Assembly: GCF_003337575.1 (NCBI RefSeq)
Contig: NZ_QPJM01000001.1
Span: 1 to 64,000 of the forward strand
Source of the DNA: Phyllobacterium bourgognense
Lineage (GTDB): Bacteria; Pseudomonadota; Alphaproteobacteria; Rhizobiales; Rhizobiaceae
Reading direction: 5' to 3'
DNA length: 64,000 nt
The notes below the pieces were generated by a model, which was not told where the DNA came from, made no database searches, and saw only the letters and a program-made list of their open reading frames with translations. This document shows, piece by piece, positions 38,621 to 47,352 of the stretch. A program made the position numbers and the translations under genes. How positions within the stretch are numbered: position 1 is the stretch's first letter; each line of letters begins with the position of its first letter.

Positions 38621-39344
38621 CGGTGTCGATCATTTCGGGACGCTCGAACGGCAACGGGACCATCGCGGGAAGAACGACTTGATCGCCCGCATATGCGAGT
38701 TGCGCTGCGGCCGGAGCAACTGCCGGTGCGAAGGGTTGTGTTGCAGTCTGGGCGGTCGCAGCCACTGCGGCATTTCCGGTAACCGGAGCAGGTTCGGCAG
38801 TGGCAGCGGTTTCGACCGGCGACGCTGGCTTCAACACGTCCAGCATGCCCTTGCGCTTGGCCTGGAAATAATAGCCGCGTGAGTAAAGTCGCACAGCCTG
38901 GTCCGGATTGTAACCGGCGACCTTGTAAGCCCCGGCCAGATATCGCACGCCATATTTGAGATTGGTCTCGGCATCGAGCAGATCCTTGGCGCTGCCATCA
39001 TGCCCCATACCACGTGCGGTCGCGGGCAGCATTTGCATCAGGCCCCAATACGGACCGTTGCGGGCTGCGGGATTGAACCTGCTCTCACGTTGCACGACGC
39101 GGCGCACCAGCGATTCCGGTACGGCATAGGCAACGGAATATTTCGAGATCAGACCATCGACGGACCTGGCCGAAGATTTCGGTTGCGGCTTGGCGTCTGC
39201 AGCATTTGCAAGCCGTGGCGATGGTTCGGGAAGCGGAATCGACGCTGCATTGGGCAATTTCGGATCGGCTGTCGTGCAAGCGCCGAGGAGCAGAGCAAGG
39301 CTCAGGCAGGCGAAGGCGCGCGGCAATCGGGTATCAGGCAGCAT
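38562..39344 (-). CDS. Lytic transglycosylase, SLT domain, lipoprotein
   Basis: 260 residues. Signal peptide with lipobox LLGAC. The Slt domain has the catalytic Glu in VVQRESRFNPAARNGPYWGLMQMLPATARGMG, then LLDAETNLKYGVRYLAGAYKVAGYNPDQAVRLYSRGYY. The C-terminal 80 residues are Ala/Pro/Thr-rich with no recognisable domain and may be a periplasmic linker. It cleaves peptidoglycan glycan strands with anhydro-muramic ends. The 3' end overlaps thiD by 59 bases on the opposite strand. Confidence 0.92.
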   Translation of the reverse strand: MLPDTRLPRAFACLSLALLLGACTTADPKLPNAASIPLPEPSPRLANAADAKPQPKSSARSVDGLISKYSVAYAVPESLVRRVVQRESRFNPAARNGPYWGLMQMLPATARGMGHDGSAKDLLDAETNLKYGVRYLAGAYKVAGYNPDQAVRLYSRGYYFQAKRKGMLDVLKPASPVETAATAEPAPVTGNAAVAATAQTATQPFAPAVAPAAAQLAYAGDQVVLPAMVPLPFERPEMIDTVMPATSGGSGAQARVPAPL

Positions 39345-39532
39345 TTGTCACCGAATGGACGAGGCAGAGTTGAGCTCTCATAGCTTGTTCGCAGGGGAGT
39401 GGGGCAATCACTTTCCAATACAAAGCGTAACAATAGGATACAGCACCCCGATTTACCTTGTGCCTTTTCGAGATTTCTTGGACTAAAGTCTGCCTTGACT
39501 CTGTCATATATATCAATGTATCAGTTGTATAT

Positions 39533-39551
39533 TGGTAAGGCCAGTTTACCA
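39533..39551. promoter_or_regulatory. Probable GntR (FadR-type) operator
   Basis: Dyad TGGTAA-N7-TTACCA, 38-56 bases before the gntR start codon and downstream of an AT-rich stretch (CATATATATCAATGTATC) that may contain the promoter. TGGT/ACCA half-sites are typical of FadR/FCD regulators. Inferred autoregulation. Confidence 0.5.
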
Positions 39552-39588
39552 GTCGAGTGCGGAAGGGAGAGCCGTGCGGGGAGGACCA

Positions 39589-40347
39589 ATGTTTGCAGCG
39601 ATCGAGCCGCGCCGCTTGTACCGGCAGGTGGCAGACCAGATACGCACGCTGATCGAGAGCGGCGAGTTTGCCGTCGGCGAGCGGCTGCCCGGTGAGCGTG
39701 AACTTGCGGAAAAACTTGGCGTATCCCGCCCGACCATCCGCGAAGCATTGATTGCGCTTGAAGTCGAAGGGCTCGTTCATATCCGCATGGGCTCCGGTAT
39801 TTATGTCACGCGTCAGCAGCGCGAGAAGCCTGCATCTGTACAAGCCGAAGCCGAAAATCTGGAAGGACCATTCGAACTGCTGCGCGCCCGTGCGTTGATC
39901 GAATGTGCGATTGCGGAAGAGGCGGCCAAGGCGATTACGCCAGCTCATGTCGATGCGCTGGATGACGTGCTGACAAAGATGGCGAGCACCTTCAATGACC
40001 CGCGCACATCCATTGCGCTCGACCGGACTTTTCACACGACGATTGCCGGCATTATTGAAAACGCCGCGCTCAATCGATTTGTCGGAGAACTCTTCGACCA
40101 GAGGATGACGCCCTATTTCGAGAAGCTGGCGAGTTATTTCGAAAGTCCCGCTTCCTGGCGCGAGGCATTCGAGGAACACCGGGCCATTCGCGACGCTATC
40201 GCATCAGGCGATCCGGCGCATGCCAAGTCGGCGATGCGGCACCATCTGCTGCAATCGCAATTGAGATTTTCCAAGAGCTTCGATGAGGAATTGGAAAGTG
40301 AAAAAGGCCATCCCGCGGGAGGCCGGAGCAGAAGTACCAAGATCTGA
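39589..40347 (+). CDS. GntR-family regulator, FadR/FCD subfamily
   Basis: 252 residues from the ATG at 39589, with GGGGAGG upstream. Winged helix: RRLYRQVADQIRTLIESGEF, GERLPGERELAEKLGVSRPTIREALIALEVEGLV. The C-terminal all-helical FCD ligand domain has the metal/ligand residues in DRTFHTTIAGIIENA, EHRAIRDAIASGD and MRHHLL. It lies 23 bases before the TRAP transporter operon and should control it, sensing an idonate/gluconate-like sugar acid. Confidence 0.93.
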   Translation: MFAAIEPRRLYRQVADQIRTLIESGEFAVGERLPGERELAEKLGVSRPTIREALIALEVEGLVHIRMGSGIYVTRQQREKPASVQAEAENLEGPFELLRARALIECAIAEEAAKAITPAHVDALDDVLTKMASTFNDPRTSIALDRTFHTTIAGIIENAALNRFVGELFDQRMTPYFEKLASYFESPASWREAFEEHRAIRDAIASGDPAHAKSAMRHHLLQSQLRFSKSFDEELESEKGHPAGGRSRSTKI

Positions 40348-40370
40348 ATTCAATCTGGGAGGACTACGAT

Positions 40371-41348
40371 ATGAAGATCAAACTGACGACCATTCTGGGA
40401 GCGGTTGCCGCTCTCGCGCTATCGGCCGTGGTGGCGCAAGCGCAAACGGCGCTCAAATGGGCGCATGTCTACGAAACGTCGGAGCCGTTCCATACGGAGT
40501 CTGTCTGGGCGGCCGAAGAGATCGCCAAGCGGACCAACGGCCGCTACAAGATCGATGTATTCCCGGCTTCACAGTTGGGCAAGGAAGCCGATATCAATCA
40601 AGGGCTGAAGCTCGGCACGGTCGATATCATCATTTCCGGATCGAGCTTTGCTGCCCGGGACTACAAGCCGATCGGCGTCACCTATTTCCCCTATATCTTC
40701 CGCGGGCCGGAACATCTGATCGCTTACACAAAGAGTGATGTGTTCAAGCGTCTGGCTGCTGGTTACGAGACAAAGAGCGGCAATCACATTGCAGCCGTCA
40801 GCTATTACGGCACAAGGCAAACCACATCGAACAAGCCGATCGCCAAGTGCTCGGATATGCAGGGTCTGAAGATCCGTGTGCCGGATGTGCCTGCCTATCT
40901 CGCCATGCCGCGTGCCTGCGGCGCCAACACAACGCCGATTGCTTTCGCCGAAGTCTATCTCGCGCTGCAGAACGGCACAGTCGAGGCGCAGGAAAATCCG
41001 CTGACGACGATCGAAGCCAAGAAGTTCTTCGAGGTTCAGAAGAACATCATCCTGACCGGTCACATTGTCGATCATCTGAACACGGTGATCTCGAAGCAGC
41101 TCTGGGCCAGCCTGTCCGACGAAGACAAGAAGATCTTCGGCGACGTGATGCAGGAAGCTGCCGAACGCACGACGAAGATCATATCCGAGAAGGAAAAAAA
41201 GCTCGTCGCGACGTTCAAGGAAAAGGGTATCAACGTGACTGAAGTCGACAAGGCCGACTTCGAAAAGAACGTGGTGGAGAAGGTGAAATTCGAGGATTTC
41301 GGCTACGAGAAATCCGATTGGGAAGCCATTCGCGCGATCAAGGAATGA
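40371..41348 (+). CDS. TRAP transporter solute-binding protein (DctP family)
   Basis: 325 residues. Signal peptide IKLTTILGAVAALALSAVVAQAQT. DctP features: LKWAHVYETSEPFHTESVWAAEEIAKRTNGRYKIDVFPASQLG, the conserved arginine in MQGLKIRVPDVPAYLAM, and FAEVYLALQNGTVEAQENPLTTI. It binds a sugar acid in the periplasm for the DctQ/DctM membrane proteins encoded next. Association with L-idonate dehydrogenase suggests an L-idonate or related ligand. Confidence 0.95.
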   Translation: MKIKLTTILGAVAALALSAVVAQAQTALKWAHVYETSEPFHTESVWAAEEIAKRTNGRYKIDVFPASQLGKEADINQGLKLGTVDIIISGSSFAARDYKPIGVTYFPYIFRGPEHLIAYTKSDVFKRLAAGYETKSGNHIAAVSYYGTRQTTSNKPIAKCSDMQGLKIRVPDVPAYLAMPRACGANTTPIAFAEVYLALQNGTVEAQENPLTTIEAKKFFEVQKNIILTGHIVDHLNTVISKQLWASLSDEDKKIFGDVMQEAAERTTKIISEKEKKLVATFKEKGINVTEVDKADFEKNVVEKVKFEDFGYEKSDWEAIRAIKE

Positions 41349-41413
41349 TCCAATGGGGCCGGGCGGTACTCTCGCCCGGCCGCATCCATGCTGACGCCAA
41401 CCGGAGACGGAAC

Positions 41414-41986
41414 ATGTCAAATGAAATTCATACCCCGGTAACCGCCGAAGAGCTTGCGCATTCCTTTGAAGATGCTGCGCCGGTGGCTGATCTGTCGGAT
41501 TATGCCATTGAAGATTGGCTGACACTGATCGTCTTCTGGCTCATGACGGGGTGCGTATTCCTTCAGTTCTTTACGCGATACGTCATGAACGACAGCTATG
41601 CCTGGACCGAAGAAATCGCGATCAACTGTCTGATCGGCGTTGTGTTTCTCGGTTCGGTGATGTGCGTCCGCGTCTCGCGGCATATTCAGGTGGACGTGCT
41701 CTACCATTACTTGCCGGCGGGTGTCGCTCGCACACTGTCCAACTTCGTCGATATCGTGCGCATCGGCTTCTTCGCCTATGCGGTGTGGTTGATGTGGCGA
41801 TACGTCGAAATCGTTGCGGAAGAACGCATGGTGACAGTCGATCTTCCGCGCAACATCGTTTTTTACAGCGTGCTCGTCGCATTCATATTGATGCTGATCC
41901 GAGCCGTTCAGGTTTTCATCCGCAACGTTCGCCGCGGCTATTCCGTCCTGGAACGTCCCGAAGAATTCCAGAAGATCGAGGACTGA
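41414..41986 (+). CDS. TRAP transporter small permease (DctQ family)
   Basis: 190 residues from the ATG at 41414, with GGAGACGG just before. Four transmembrane helices; the DctQ motif FTRYVMNDSYAWTEEIAINCLIGVVFLGS and RHIQVDVLYHYLP are clear. The N-terminal 35 residues are acidic and cytosolic, somewhat longer than usual. It pairs with DctM. Confidence 0.94.
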   Translation: MSNEIHTPVTAEELAHSFEDAAPVADLSDYAIEDWLTLIVFWLMTGCVFLQFFTRYVMNDSYAWTEEIAINCLIGVVFLGSVMCVRVSRHIQVDVLYHYLPAGVARTLSNFVDIVRIGFFAYAVWLMWRYVEIVAEERMVTVDLPRNIVFYSVLVAFILMLIRAVQVFIRNVRRGYSVLERPEEFQKIED

Positions 41987-41989
41987 TTA

Positions 41990-43396
41990 ATGTTATTGCT
42001 TGTTGGAACTTTCCTTATCCTCATGCTCGTTGGCGTGCCGGTCGCTATCTCCATGGCGGTCGCCTCGGTGCTCTATCTCGTCTTCTTCGGTATTGCGCCG
42101 GACATTATCGTGGCGCAGCGAATGATTGCCGGTGTTGAAAGCTTCCCGCTTCTCGCCGTGCCATTCTTCATCCTTGCGGGCAATCTCATGAATTCCGCGG
42201 GTGTCACCGGGCGTATCTATTCCTTCGCCGTCTCCCTCGTCGGCTGGATGAAGGGTGGCCTGGCGCAGGTCAATATCATCGGGTCCGTGATTTTCTCCGG
42301 CATGTCGGGAACTGCTCTCGCGGACGCCGCAGGTATCGGCACCATCGAGATCAAGGCGATGAAGGATCACGGCTATCCCGTCGAAGCAGCTGTCGGCGTT
42401 ACCGCGGCTTCCGCCACGCTCGGGCCGATCTTTCCGCCGTCATTGCCATTCGTCATCTACGGGATGATGGCCAACGTCTCGATCGGCGCACTGTTCATGG
42501 CCGGCATCCTGCCCGGCATCGTCATGACCGCGCTGATGATGGTTACCGTTGCGATTTTCGCCTATGTGAAGCGCTGGGGGTCCGATGCGCCCTTCGAGAT
42601 AAAGCAGCTTCTGGAGGCCTCGCTCGAGATCGTGGTCGTGGCGTGCGTTCCGGTGGTTATTTACCTGCTGATGCTCACCGGCCTTTCCGTCAATGCGTCG
42701 GTCGGTATCGCGCTGGTGCTACTCCTCGCCGCCGACTGGTATTTCGATTTCTCCGCCGTTATGGCGCTGATGACGCCGGTCATCCTTATTGGTGGCATGA
42801 CCATGGGCTGGTTCACGCCGACGGAAGCGGCCGTGGCGGCAGTCTTGTGGTCGCTGTTCCTCGGCTTGGTCCGCTACCGGACGATGACGCTAAAGACTCT
42901 TGCCAAGGCGAGTTTCGACACGATCGAGACAACCGCTTCGGTACTGTTCATCGTGACGGCGGCCTCCGTCTTCGCATGGCTTTTGACCGTCAGCCAGGCG
43001 GCCCAGCTCCTGTCGACGGCAATCCTGTCGATTACCGAGAACAAATGGGTGTTCCTCATTCTCGTTAATCTGCTGATGCTGTTCGTCGGCTGCTTCCTCG
43101 ATACGATCGCCGCCATCACCATCCTTGTGCCGATCCTGTTGCCGCTCGTATTGAAGTTCGGCATCGATCCGGTGCATTTCGGCTTGATCATGACATTGAA
43201 CCTGATGATTGGCCTGCTGCACCCGCCGCTTGGCATGGTATTGTTCGTCTTGTCGCGTGTTGCCAAGCTCTCCGTCGAACGCACCACAATGGCGATCTTG
43301 CCCTGGCTCGTTCCACTGTTCATCGCACTGATCGCGATCACATTCATTCCGGCCATCACCCTTTGGCTGCCAACACAACTGGGTCTGATCAAATGA
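41990..43396 (+). CDS. TRAP transporter large permease (DctM family)
   Basis: 468 residues, a little longer than the usual 425-440. About twelve hydrophobic segments; signatures include VPFFILAGNLMNSAGVTGRI, IFSGMSGTALADAAGIGTIEIKAMKDHGYPVEAA, ASATLGPIFPPSLPFVIYG and GLLHPPLGMVLFV. Sodium-driven uptake of the ligand held by the DctP protein. Its stop overlaps the dehydrogenase start (ATGA). Confidence 0.95.
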   Translation: MLLLVGTFLILMLVGVPVAISMAVASVLYLVFFGIAPDIIVAQRMIAGVESFPLLAVPFFILAGNLMNSAGVTGRIYSFAVSLVGWMKGGLAQVNIIGSVIFSGMSGTALADAAGIGTIEIKAMKDHGYPVEAAVGVTAASATLGPIFPPSLPFVIYGMMANVSIGALFMAGILPGIVMTALMMVTVAIFAYVKRWGSDAPFEIKQLLEASLEIVVVACVPVVIYLLMLTGLSVNASVGIALVLLLAADWYFDFSAVMALMTPVILIGGMTMGWFTPTEAAVAAVLWSLFLGLVRYRTMTLKTLAKASFDTIETTASVLFIVTAASVFAWLLTVSQAAQLLSTAILSITENKWVFLILVNLLMLFVGCFLDTIAAITILVPILLPLVLKFGIDPVHFGLIMTLNLMIGLLHPPLGMVLFVLSRVAKLSVERTTMAILPWLVPLFIALIAITFIPAITLWLPTQLGLIK

Positions 43397-44439
43397 GTAC
43401 CACGGGCATTGCTGCAACTCTCTTCGGCGCTGAAGATCTTCGTGTCGTCGATATCGAACTCGGTGACCTCGCGCCGAACATGGTGCGGATCCGCTTCGGG
43501 GCTGCCGGCATATGCGGCTCCGACATGCATTATTTCCGTCATGCGAGAACCGGCGATTTCGTCGTTACCTCGCCGTTGATACTTGGTCACGAGGTAGCGG
43601 GTGAAGTCGTCGAGATCGGGAGCAACGTGACCGGACTGGCGGTTGGTGAGCGGGTTGCGGTCAATCCGTCGCGCTGGTGCGAACACTGCGCCTATTGCCA
43701 CGAAGGTCGGGCAAACCTTTGCGAGAACATTTACTTCATGGGTTCGGCTTCGAAAACGCCGCATATGCAGGGAGGATTCGCCAGTCTGTTCGATGCAACT
43801 GCATCGCAATGCGTCAAGGTGCCAGCAGACTTGCCCTATCAGGCTGCGGCGCTCGCCGAACCACTGGCGGTTTGTCTGCACGCCGTACGTCGCGCCGGCC
43901 ATGTCAAAGGAACTTCGGCTATCATATTCGGTTCGGGCCCCATTGGTCTCTTGACCATGCTGGCTCTGAAACATGCGGGTGCGGGCTCGGTAGCCATGGT
44001 CGACGTTGCCGCCGCCCCCTTGAAATTCGCGGAAGAGCTCGGCGCCGACCAGACGATTGACCTGTCGCAAGGCGAGGAACAGCTGGCGGAGTTCGCCGCC
44101 GCTACGCCTTACGATATCGCCTTCGAAATTTCCGGAACAGCGGCGGGACTGGCTTCGGCCATTCGCACGGTCAGGCGGGGCGGAACGGTGGTTCAGGTCG
44201 GTAATCTTGCTGGCGGGTCTATTCCCGTCCCTGCAAATGCGGTGATGTCAAAGGAACTCGATCTGATCGGGACATTCCGCTTTGGCGAGGAGTTCTTCGA
44301 AGCGGTCGAGTTGATCGTCGAGGGCAAGATCGATGTGCTGCGACTGGTAACCAGCGAGTTCAAACTTGCCGACGCGCCCGAGGCGTTTCGTGTGGCTCTG
44401 GACCGCTCGCGCAGCGTCAAGGTGGTGTTGACGGCATAA
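43393..44439 (+). CDS. idnD: L-idonate 5-dehydrogenase (zinc alcohol dehydrogenase family)
   Basis: 348 residues from the ATG at 43393, overlapping the DctM stop. Medium-chain zinc dehydrogenase: catalytic zinc motif GAAGICGSDMHYF and GHEVAGEVVEIG, structural zinc cysteines in CEHCAYCHEGRANLCENIYFMGSAS, the following MQGGFASLF and NAD motif FGSGPIGLL. The FMGSAS and QGGF parts are characteristic of L-idonate 5-dehydrogenase, which forms 5-ketogluconate. In the TRAP operon it would catalyse the first catabolic step. Confidence 0.85.
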   Translation: MSTTGIAATLFGAEDLRVVDIELGDLAPNMVRIRFGAAGICGSDMHYFRHARTGDFVVTSPLILGHEVAGEVVEIGSNVTGLAVGERVAVNPSRWCEHCAYCHEGRANLCENIYFMGSASKTPHMQGGFASLFDATASQCVKVPADLPYQAAALAEPLAVCLHAVRRAGHVKGTSAIIFGSGPIGLLTMLALKHAGAGSVAMVDVAAAPLKFAEELGADQTIDLSQGEEQLAEFAAATPYDIAFEISGTAAGLASAIRTVRRGGTVVQVGNLAGGSIPVPANAVMSKELDLIGTFRFGEEFFEAVELIVEGKIDVLRLVTSEFKLADAPEAFRVALDRSRSVKVVLTA

Positions 44440-44595
44440 GTGCGCGACAATTTGCTTTGGCCTCTTTCGCTTGGCGCGCGCAGTCAAATCGGCTAACAAG
44501 CCCGGGCTAAGCTGAATTATTAACCTCTCCTGCGCTAGACATCTGCTCTTTCGCATAAGCATTATGTCCGGAATTTTAACGTGCCGCGAGTTCTT

Positions 44596-45453
44596 ATGTC
44601 GTTCTATTCATTTTCGAAAGTTGTGGTGTTGATAGGGGTGATTCTTGGCACAGCCAGCGGCTGTACCACCGCTGCAACGCTGAGCACCGTCACCCCGACG
44701 GTTGCACCGGTTTCAGAAAAATCCGCTTCCATAGTGGTCGATGGCAGCACGGGCGCAGTTCTCTATCAGGCGAGCGCCGATCTACCGCGGGTACCTGCCT
44801 CGCTGACCAAGATGATGACGCTCTACCTCACCTTCGAGGCACTGAAATCAGGTCGGATAACCAAGACGACCCTCCTGCCGGTCTCCGCTCGCGCCGCATC
44901 GCAGGCGCCAAGCAAACTTGGTTTGAAGCCGGGCCAGACGATCGATGTCGATACCGCGATCAGGGCGATCGTTGTCAAATCCGCCAATGATGTTGCTGTC
45001 GTCCTTGCCGAATATCTCGGCGGCACGGAAGAGCAGTTCGCAGCCCAGATGACGGCGAAGGCGCGTCAACTTGGCATGCGAGGCACGAACTTCCACAACG
45101 CTTCCGGTCTGCCAGATCCGCAGCAGATTACAACGGCGCGTGACATGGCGCTCCTCGGTATGTCGCTGCGCAAGCACTACCCCCAGGAATACTATTATTT
45201 CGTCACCCGGGATTTCGTCTACAACGGTAAGTTGATCCGCGGGCATAACCGGGTTCTGGCACAGCTGAATGGCGCGGATGGCATCAAGACGGGTTATGTG
45301 CGGGCTTCCGGCTTCAACATCGTCACATCCATCAGCGACAATGGACGGCAGCTTGTAGCAGTCGTCATGGGCGGCGAGACAGCACGAAGCCGAGACGCAC
45401 AGGTTGTAAGTCTGGTTAACGCTTATCTACCCCAAGTTGCCTCGCGGTTCTGA
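44596..45453 (+). CDS. D-alanyl-D-alanine carboxypeptidase (peptidase S11, DacF-like)
   Basis: 285 residues from the ATG at 44596; a GTG at 44581 would add five. Signal sequence with a possible lipobox TASGC. Penicillin-binding motifs: SxxK in VPASLTKMMTLYL, SxN in VVKSANDVAVVLAEYLGG and KTG in ADGIKTGYVRASGFN. It trims the terminal D-Ala from peptidoglycan pentapeptides. It is short and lacks the C-terminal beta domain of PBP5-type enzymes. Confidence 0.93.
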   Translation: MSFYSFSKVVVLIGVILGTASGCTTAATLSTVTPTVAPVSEKSASIVVDGSTGAVLYQASADLPRVPASLTKMMTLYLTFEALKSGRITKTTLLPVSARAASQAPSKLGLKPGQTIDVDTAIRAIVVKSANDVAVVLAEYLGGTEEQFAAQMTAKARQLGMRGTNFHNASGLPDPQQITTARDMALLGMSLRKHYPQEYYYFVTRDFVYNGKLIRGHNRVLAQLNGADGIKTGYVRASGFNIVTSISDNGRQLVAVVMGGETARSRDAQVVSLVNAYLPQVASRF

Positions 45454-45618
45454 TGGACGTGATGCGATTTTCCACAGCCGCCTAGGCTCACGGACTCGCG
45501 GCGACCTTCCACAACTTGGCGCGCGTTAAAATCCAAGACTTGAAATTTGCCCTGCAAACATTGCATGGTGCGTGACGACAGCGACTCATTATTGCTCTCG
45601 AGGAGAACGATCGGGCCG

Positions 45619-46200
45619 ATGCGATCCCGTTTCCTGAACCTGCGCTCTAAAGCAATCGCCTGGTTGACGGCGGGCTTCGGTTCATTTGCAGCACTGGCAA
45701 CTGCATTTGCACTTGGGGCATTCGAGGCAGCGGACAAGCCCGAACTGCCGCAAATCACCGCCGGCCAGTCGATTGATGCGGGGAAATGGCTGATCAAACC
45801 CTTGAAAGCATGGGTGACCGACCAGAAAATCTTCAGTGTGACCCCGAAGGAAGGGCAGAAGGCCGTCGTTTTCGCAGTCGAATTGATGAATCGCACGACC
45901 CAGTCCGACAGCGGCTATGCCAATACGTTTCATCCGCTTGGGAAATTGCAAGCAATCACCGAGCAGCCTCTTGCCTATCTTGATCGGGATGGATCGTCAT
46001 TGCCCGATCTGCAACCGGGAATGCCTGAGAAGATTACTTACGTCTGGGTGGTGCCGTCCGATGCTGTCCCGACCGGCTCCATCGAACTTGGTATCGAGGC
46101 ATGGAAGTTCAAGCTGCGCAACAACCTGACTGGCACGCCGGGCTGGTGGAGCAAGGCTCCGGCAGGCACCGTAAGTCTGCCACTCTCGGAGGAAGGCTAA
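45619..46200 (+). CDS. Uncharacterised membrane-anchored beta-rich protein A
   Basis: 193 residues from the ATG at 45619 (AGGAGA upstream). One N-terminal transmembrane segment (IAWLTAGFGSFAALATAFALGAF), then a beta-rich extracytoplasmic domain with the pattern of DUF4352-like sandwiches: AVVFAVELMNRT, then LQPGMPEKITYVWVVPSDAVPTGSIELG near the end. I do not recognise a named family. It overlaps gene B by one base (TAATG). The PG-P-K...VPSDV motif recurs in proteins B and C, so the three look like diverged paralogues. Confidence 0.65.
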   Translation: MRSRFLNLRSKAIAWLTAGFGSFAALATAFALGAFEAADKPELPQITAGQSIDAGKWLIKPLKAWVTDQKIFSVTPKEGQKAVVFAVELMNRTTQSDSGYANTFHPLGKLQAITEQPLAYLDRDGSSLPDLQPGMPEKITYVWVVPSDAVPTGSIELGIEAWKFKLRNNLTGTPGWWSKAPAGTVSLPLSEEG

Positions 46201-46781
46201 TGCGCCGGCTCGCCAATATTCTCGTCTTGATCGTTGCGATCGCCGTGCTTTACGGCATGCAACAGACCAAGCCGCGCTTCGGTGAGCTGACGGCACCAAT
46301 TCCCGTCTATGGCAAGATGCATGATCAGATTCACACCAGAGAATTCGATGTGACGCTGGATCAGGTCGTTTTCGCGCGCCAGCTGGACTTTACCCAGTAT
46401 GGCGAGAAGAAAACGCTGACGACTTCGGGTCTTTGGGTGATTGTCACCGCACAGCTTGCGGCCACGACGAGTAGCACAAGCGTTGCAGCGGCGACCTGGC
46501 TCGGGCCGACAGGTTTGAAGTTTGCGCCGTCCGGCCGGATAGGCCCGGCTCCGGGCATGCCGCCGCACCTGCTTGCTCCGGGATTGCCCAAGAAAGTTCG
46601 GTTCATCTTTGAGACAATGCCCGACCAGGTGAACGGGGCTACACTGCTTCTTTCGGGCAAGGTAGAGCCGGCATTGGACTCCGAAGCGCGCATTTCGATC
46701 GATGATCTCAAGACGTTCAATGACGGACAGCCGCCGGTCGTCGACAGTTACGACCCGCTGCGGCCACTAACAGGAACATGA
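46200..46781 (+). CDS. Uncharacterised membrane-anchored beta-rich protein B
   Basis: 193 residues from the ATG at 46200, which overlaps the stop of gene A; the open frame extends upstream but the first residues there are not plausible. N-terminal membrane segment LANILVLIVAIAVLYGM, then an extracytoplasmic domain (LWVIVTAQLAATTSST; LAPGLPKKVRFIFETMPDQVNGATLLLSG). Same size as protein A. Function unknown. Confidence 0.65.
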   Translation: MRRLANILVLIVAIAVLYGMQQTKPRFGELTAPIPVYGKMHDQIHTREFDVTLDQVVFARQLDFTQYGEKKTLTTSGLWVIVTAQLAATTSSTSVAAATWLGPTGLKFAPSGRIGPAPGMPPHLLAPGLPKKVRFIFETMPDQVNGATLLLSGKVEPALDSEARISIDDLKTFNDGQPPVVDSYDPLRPLTGT

Positions 46782-46782
46782 A

Positions 46783-47352
46783 ATGTCGGTCTTGATCGAG
46801 GACAAACAGAACGCTTTGGAGCGGCGATGGCGCAAGCGCAGCCTGTGGGCCTTGCTATTCCTCGTTCCGATTTCACTGCTATCGATCTCGTATAGGGACA
46901 TCAATGAACTCATCCGGTACCGCGATATGCTGCCGGTTGACGTCGCCGCAGGAGAGACCAAACACTATGGCGGCAGCGACTGGCAATTTCAGGGATTGCG
47001 CAAGGTGGAAGGCATAAGGCCCGGCCGCCTTCCCCCAGGTTCAGTGCCAATCATCGCACGTTTTGTGGTCGAGATAGGCGATCCCGACCTTCAAAATCTC
47101 TGGCTTATGTGTGCTATCAAGCTGACCGATCGTGCGGGACGCACCTGGTATCCTTCCAGCGTGCCGGGCATGCCTTCGCCCCAACCGGGCATCGAGACGT
47201 GCAGTTCTACAGCATTTTCCGGGGCGCAGAAGGGCGAGCGCAGAGTGATCGAGGAGAACTATCTTGTGCCGTCTGATGTCGCAGACGAACTTGTCGCGAC
47301 ATTGGGAATGCACAGCGAGCGGCCGTTCTATCTCAGATTTGCTAAGCCGTAG
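46783..47352 (+). CDS. Uncharacterised membrane-anchored beta-rich protein C
   Basis: 189 residues, starting two bases after gene B. N-terminal membrane segment RSLWALLFLVPISLLSIS, then an extracytoplasmic domain with IIARFVVEIGDPDLQ, two cysteines (WLMCAIKL; IETCSSTAF) that could form a disulfide, and KGERRVIEENYLVPSDVADELVATLG, the motif shared with A and B. Its 3' end overlaps the convergent multi-pass membrane gene by 11 bases. Confidence 0.65.
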   Translation: MSVLIEDKQNALERRWRKRSLWALLFLVPISLLSISYRDINELIRYRDMLPVDVAAGETKHYGGSDWQFQGLRKVEGIRPGRLPPGSVPIIARFVVEIGDPDLQNLWLMCAIKLTDRAGRTWYPSSVPGMPSPQPGIETCSSTAFSGAQKGERRVIEENYLVPSDVADELVATLGMHSERPFYLRFAKP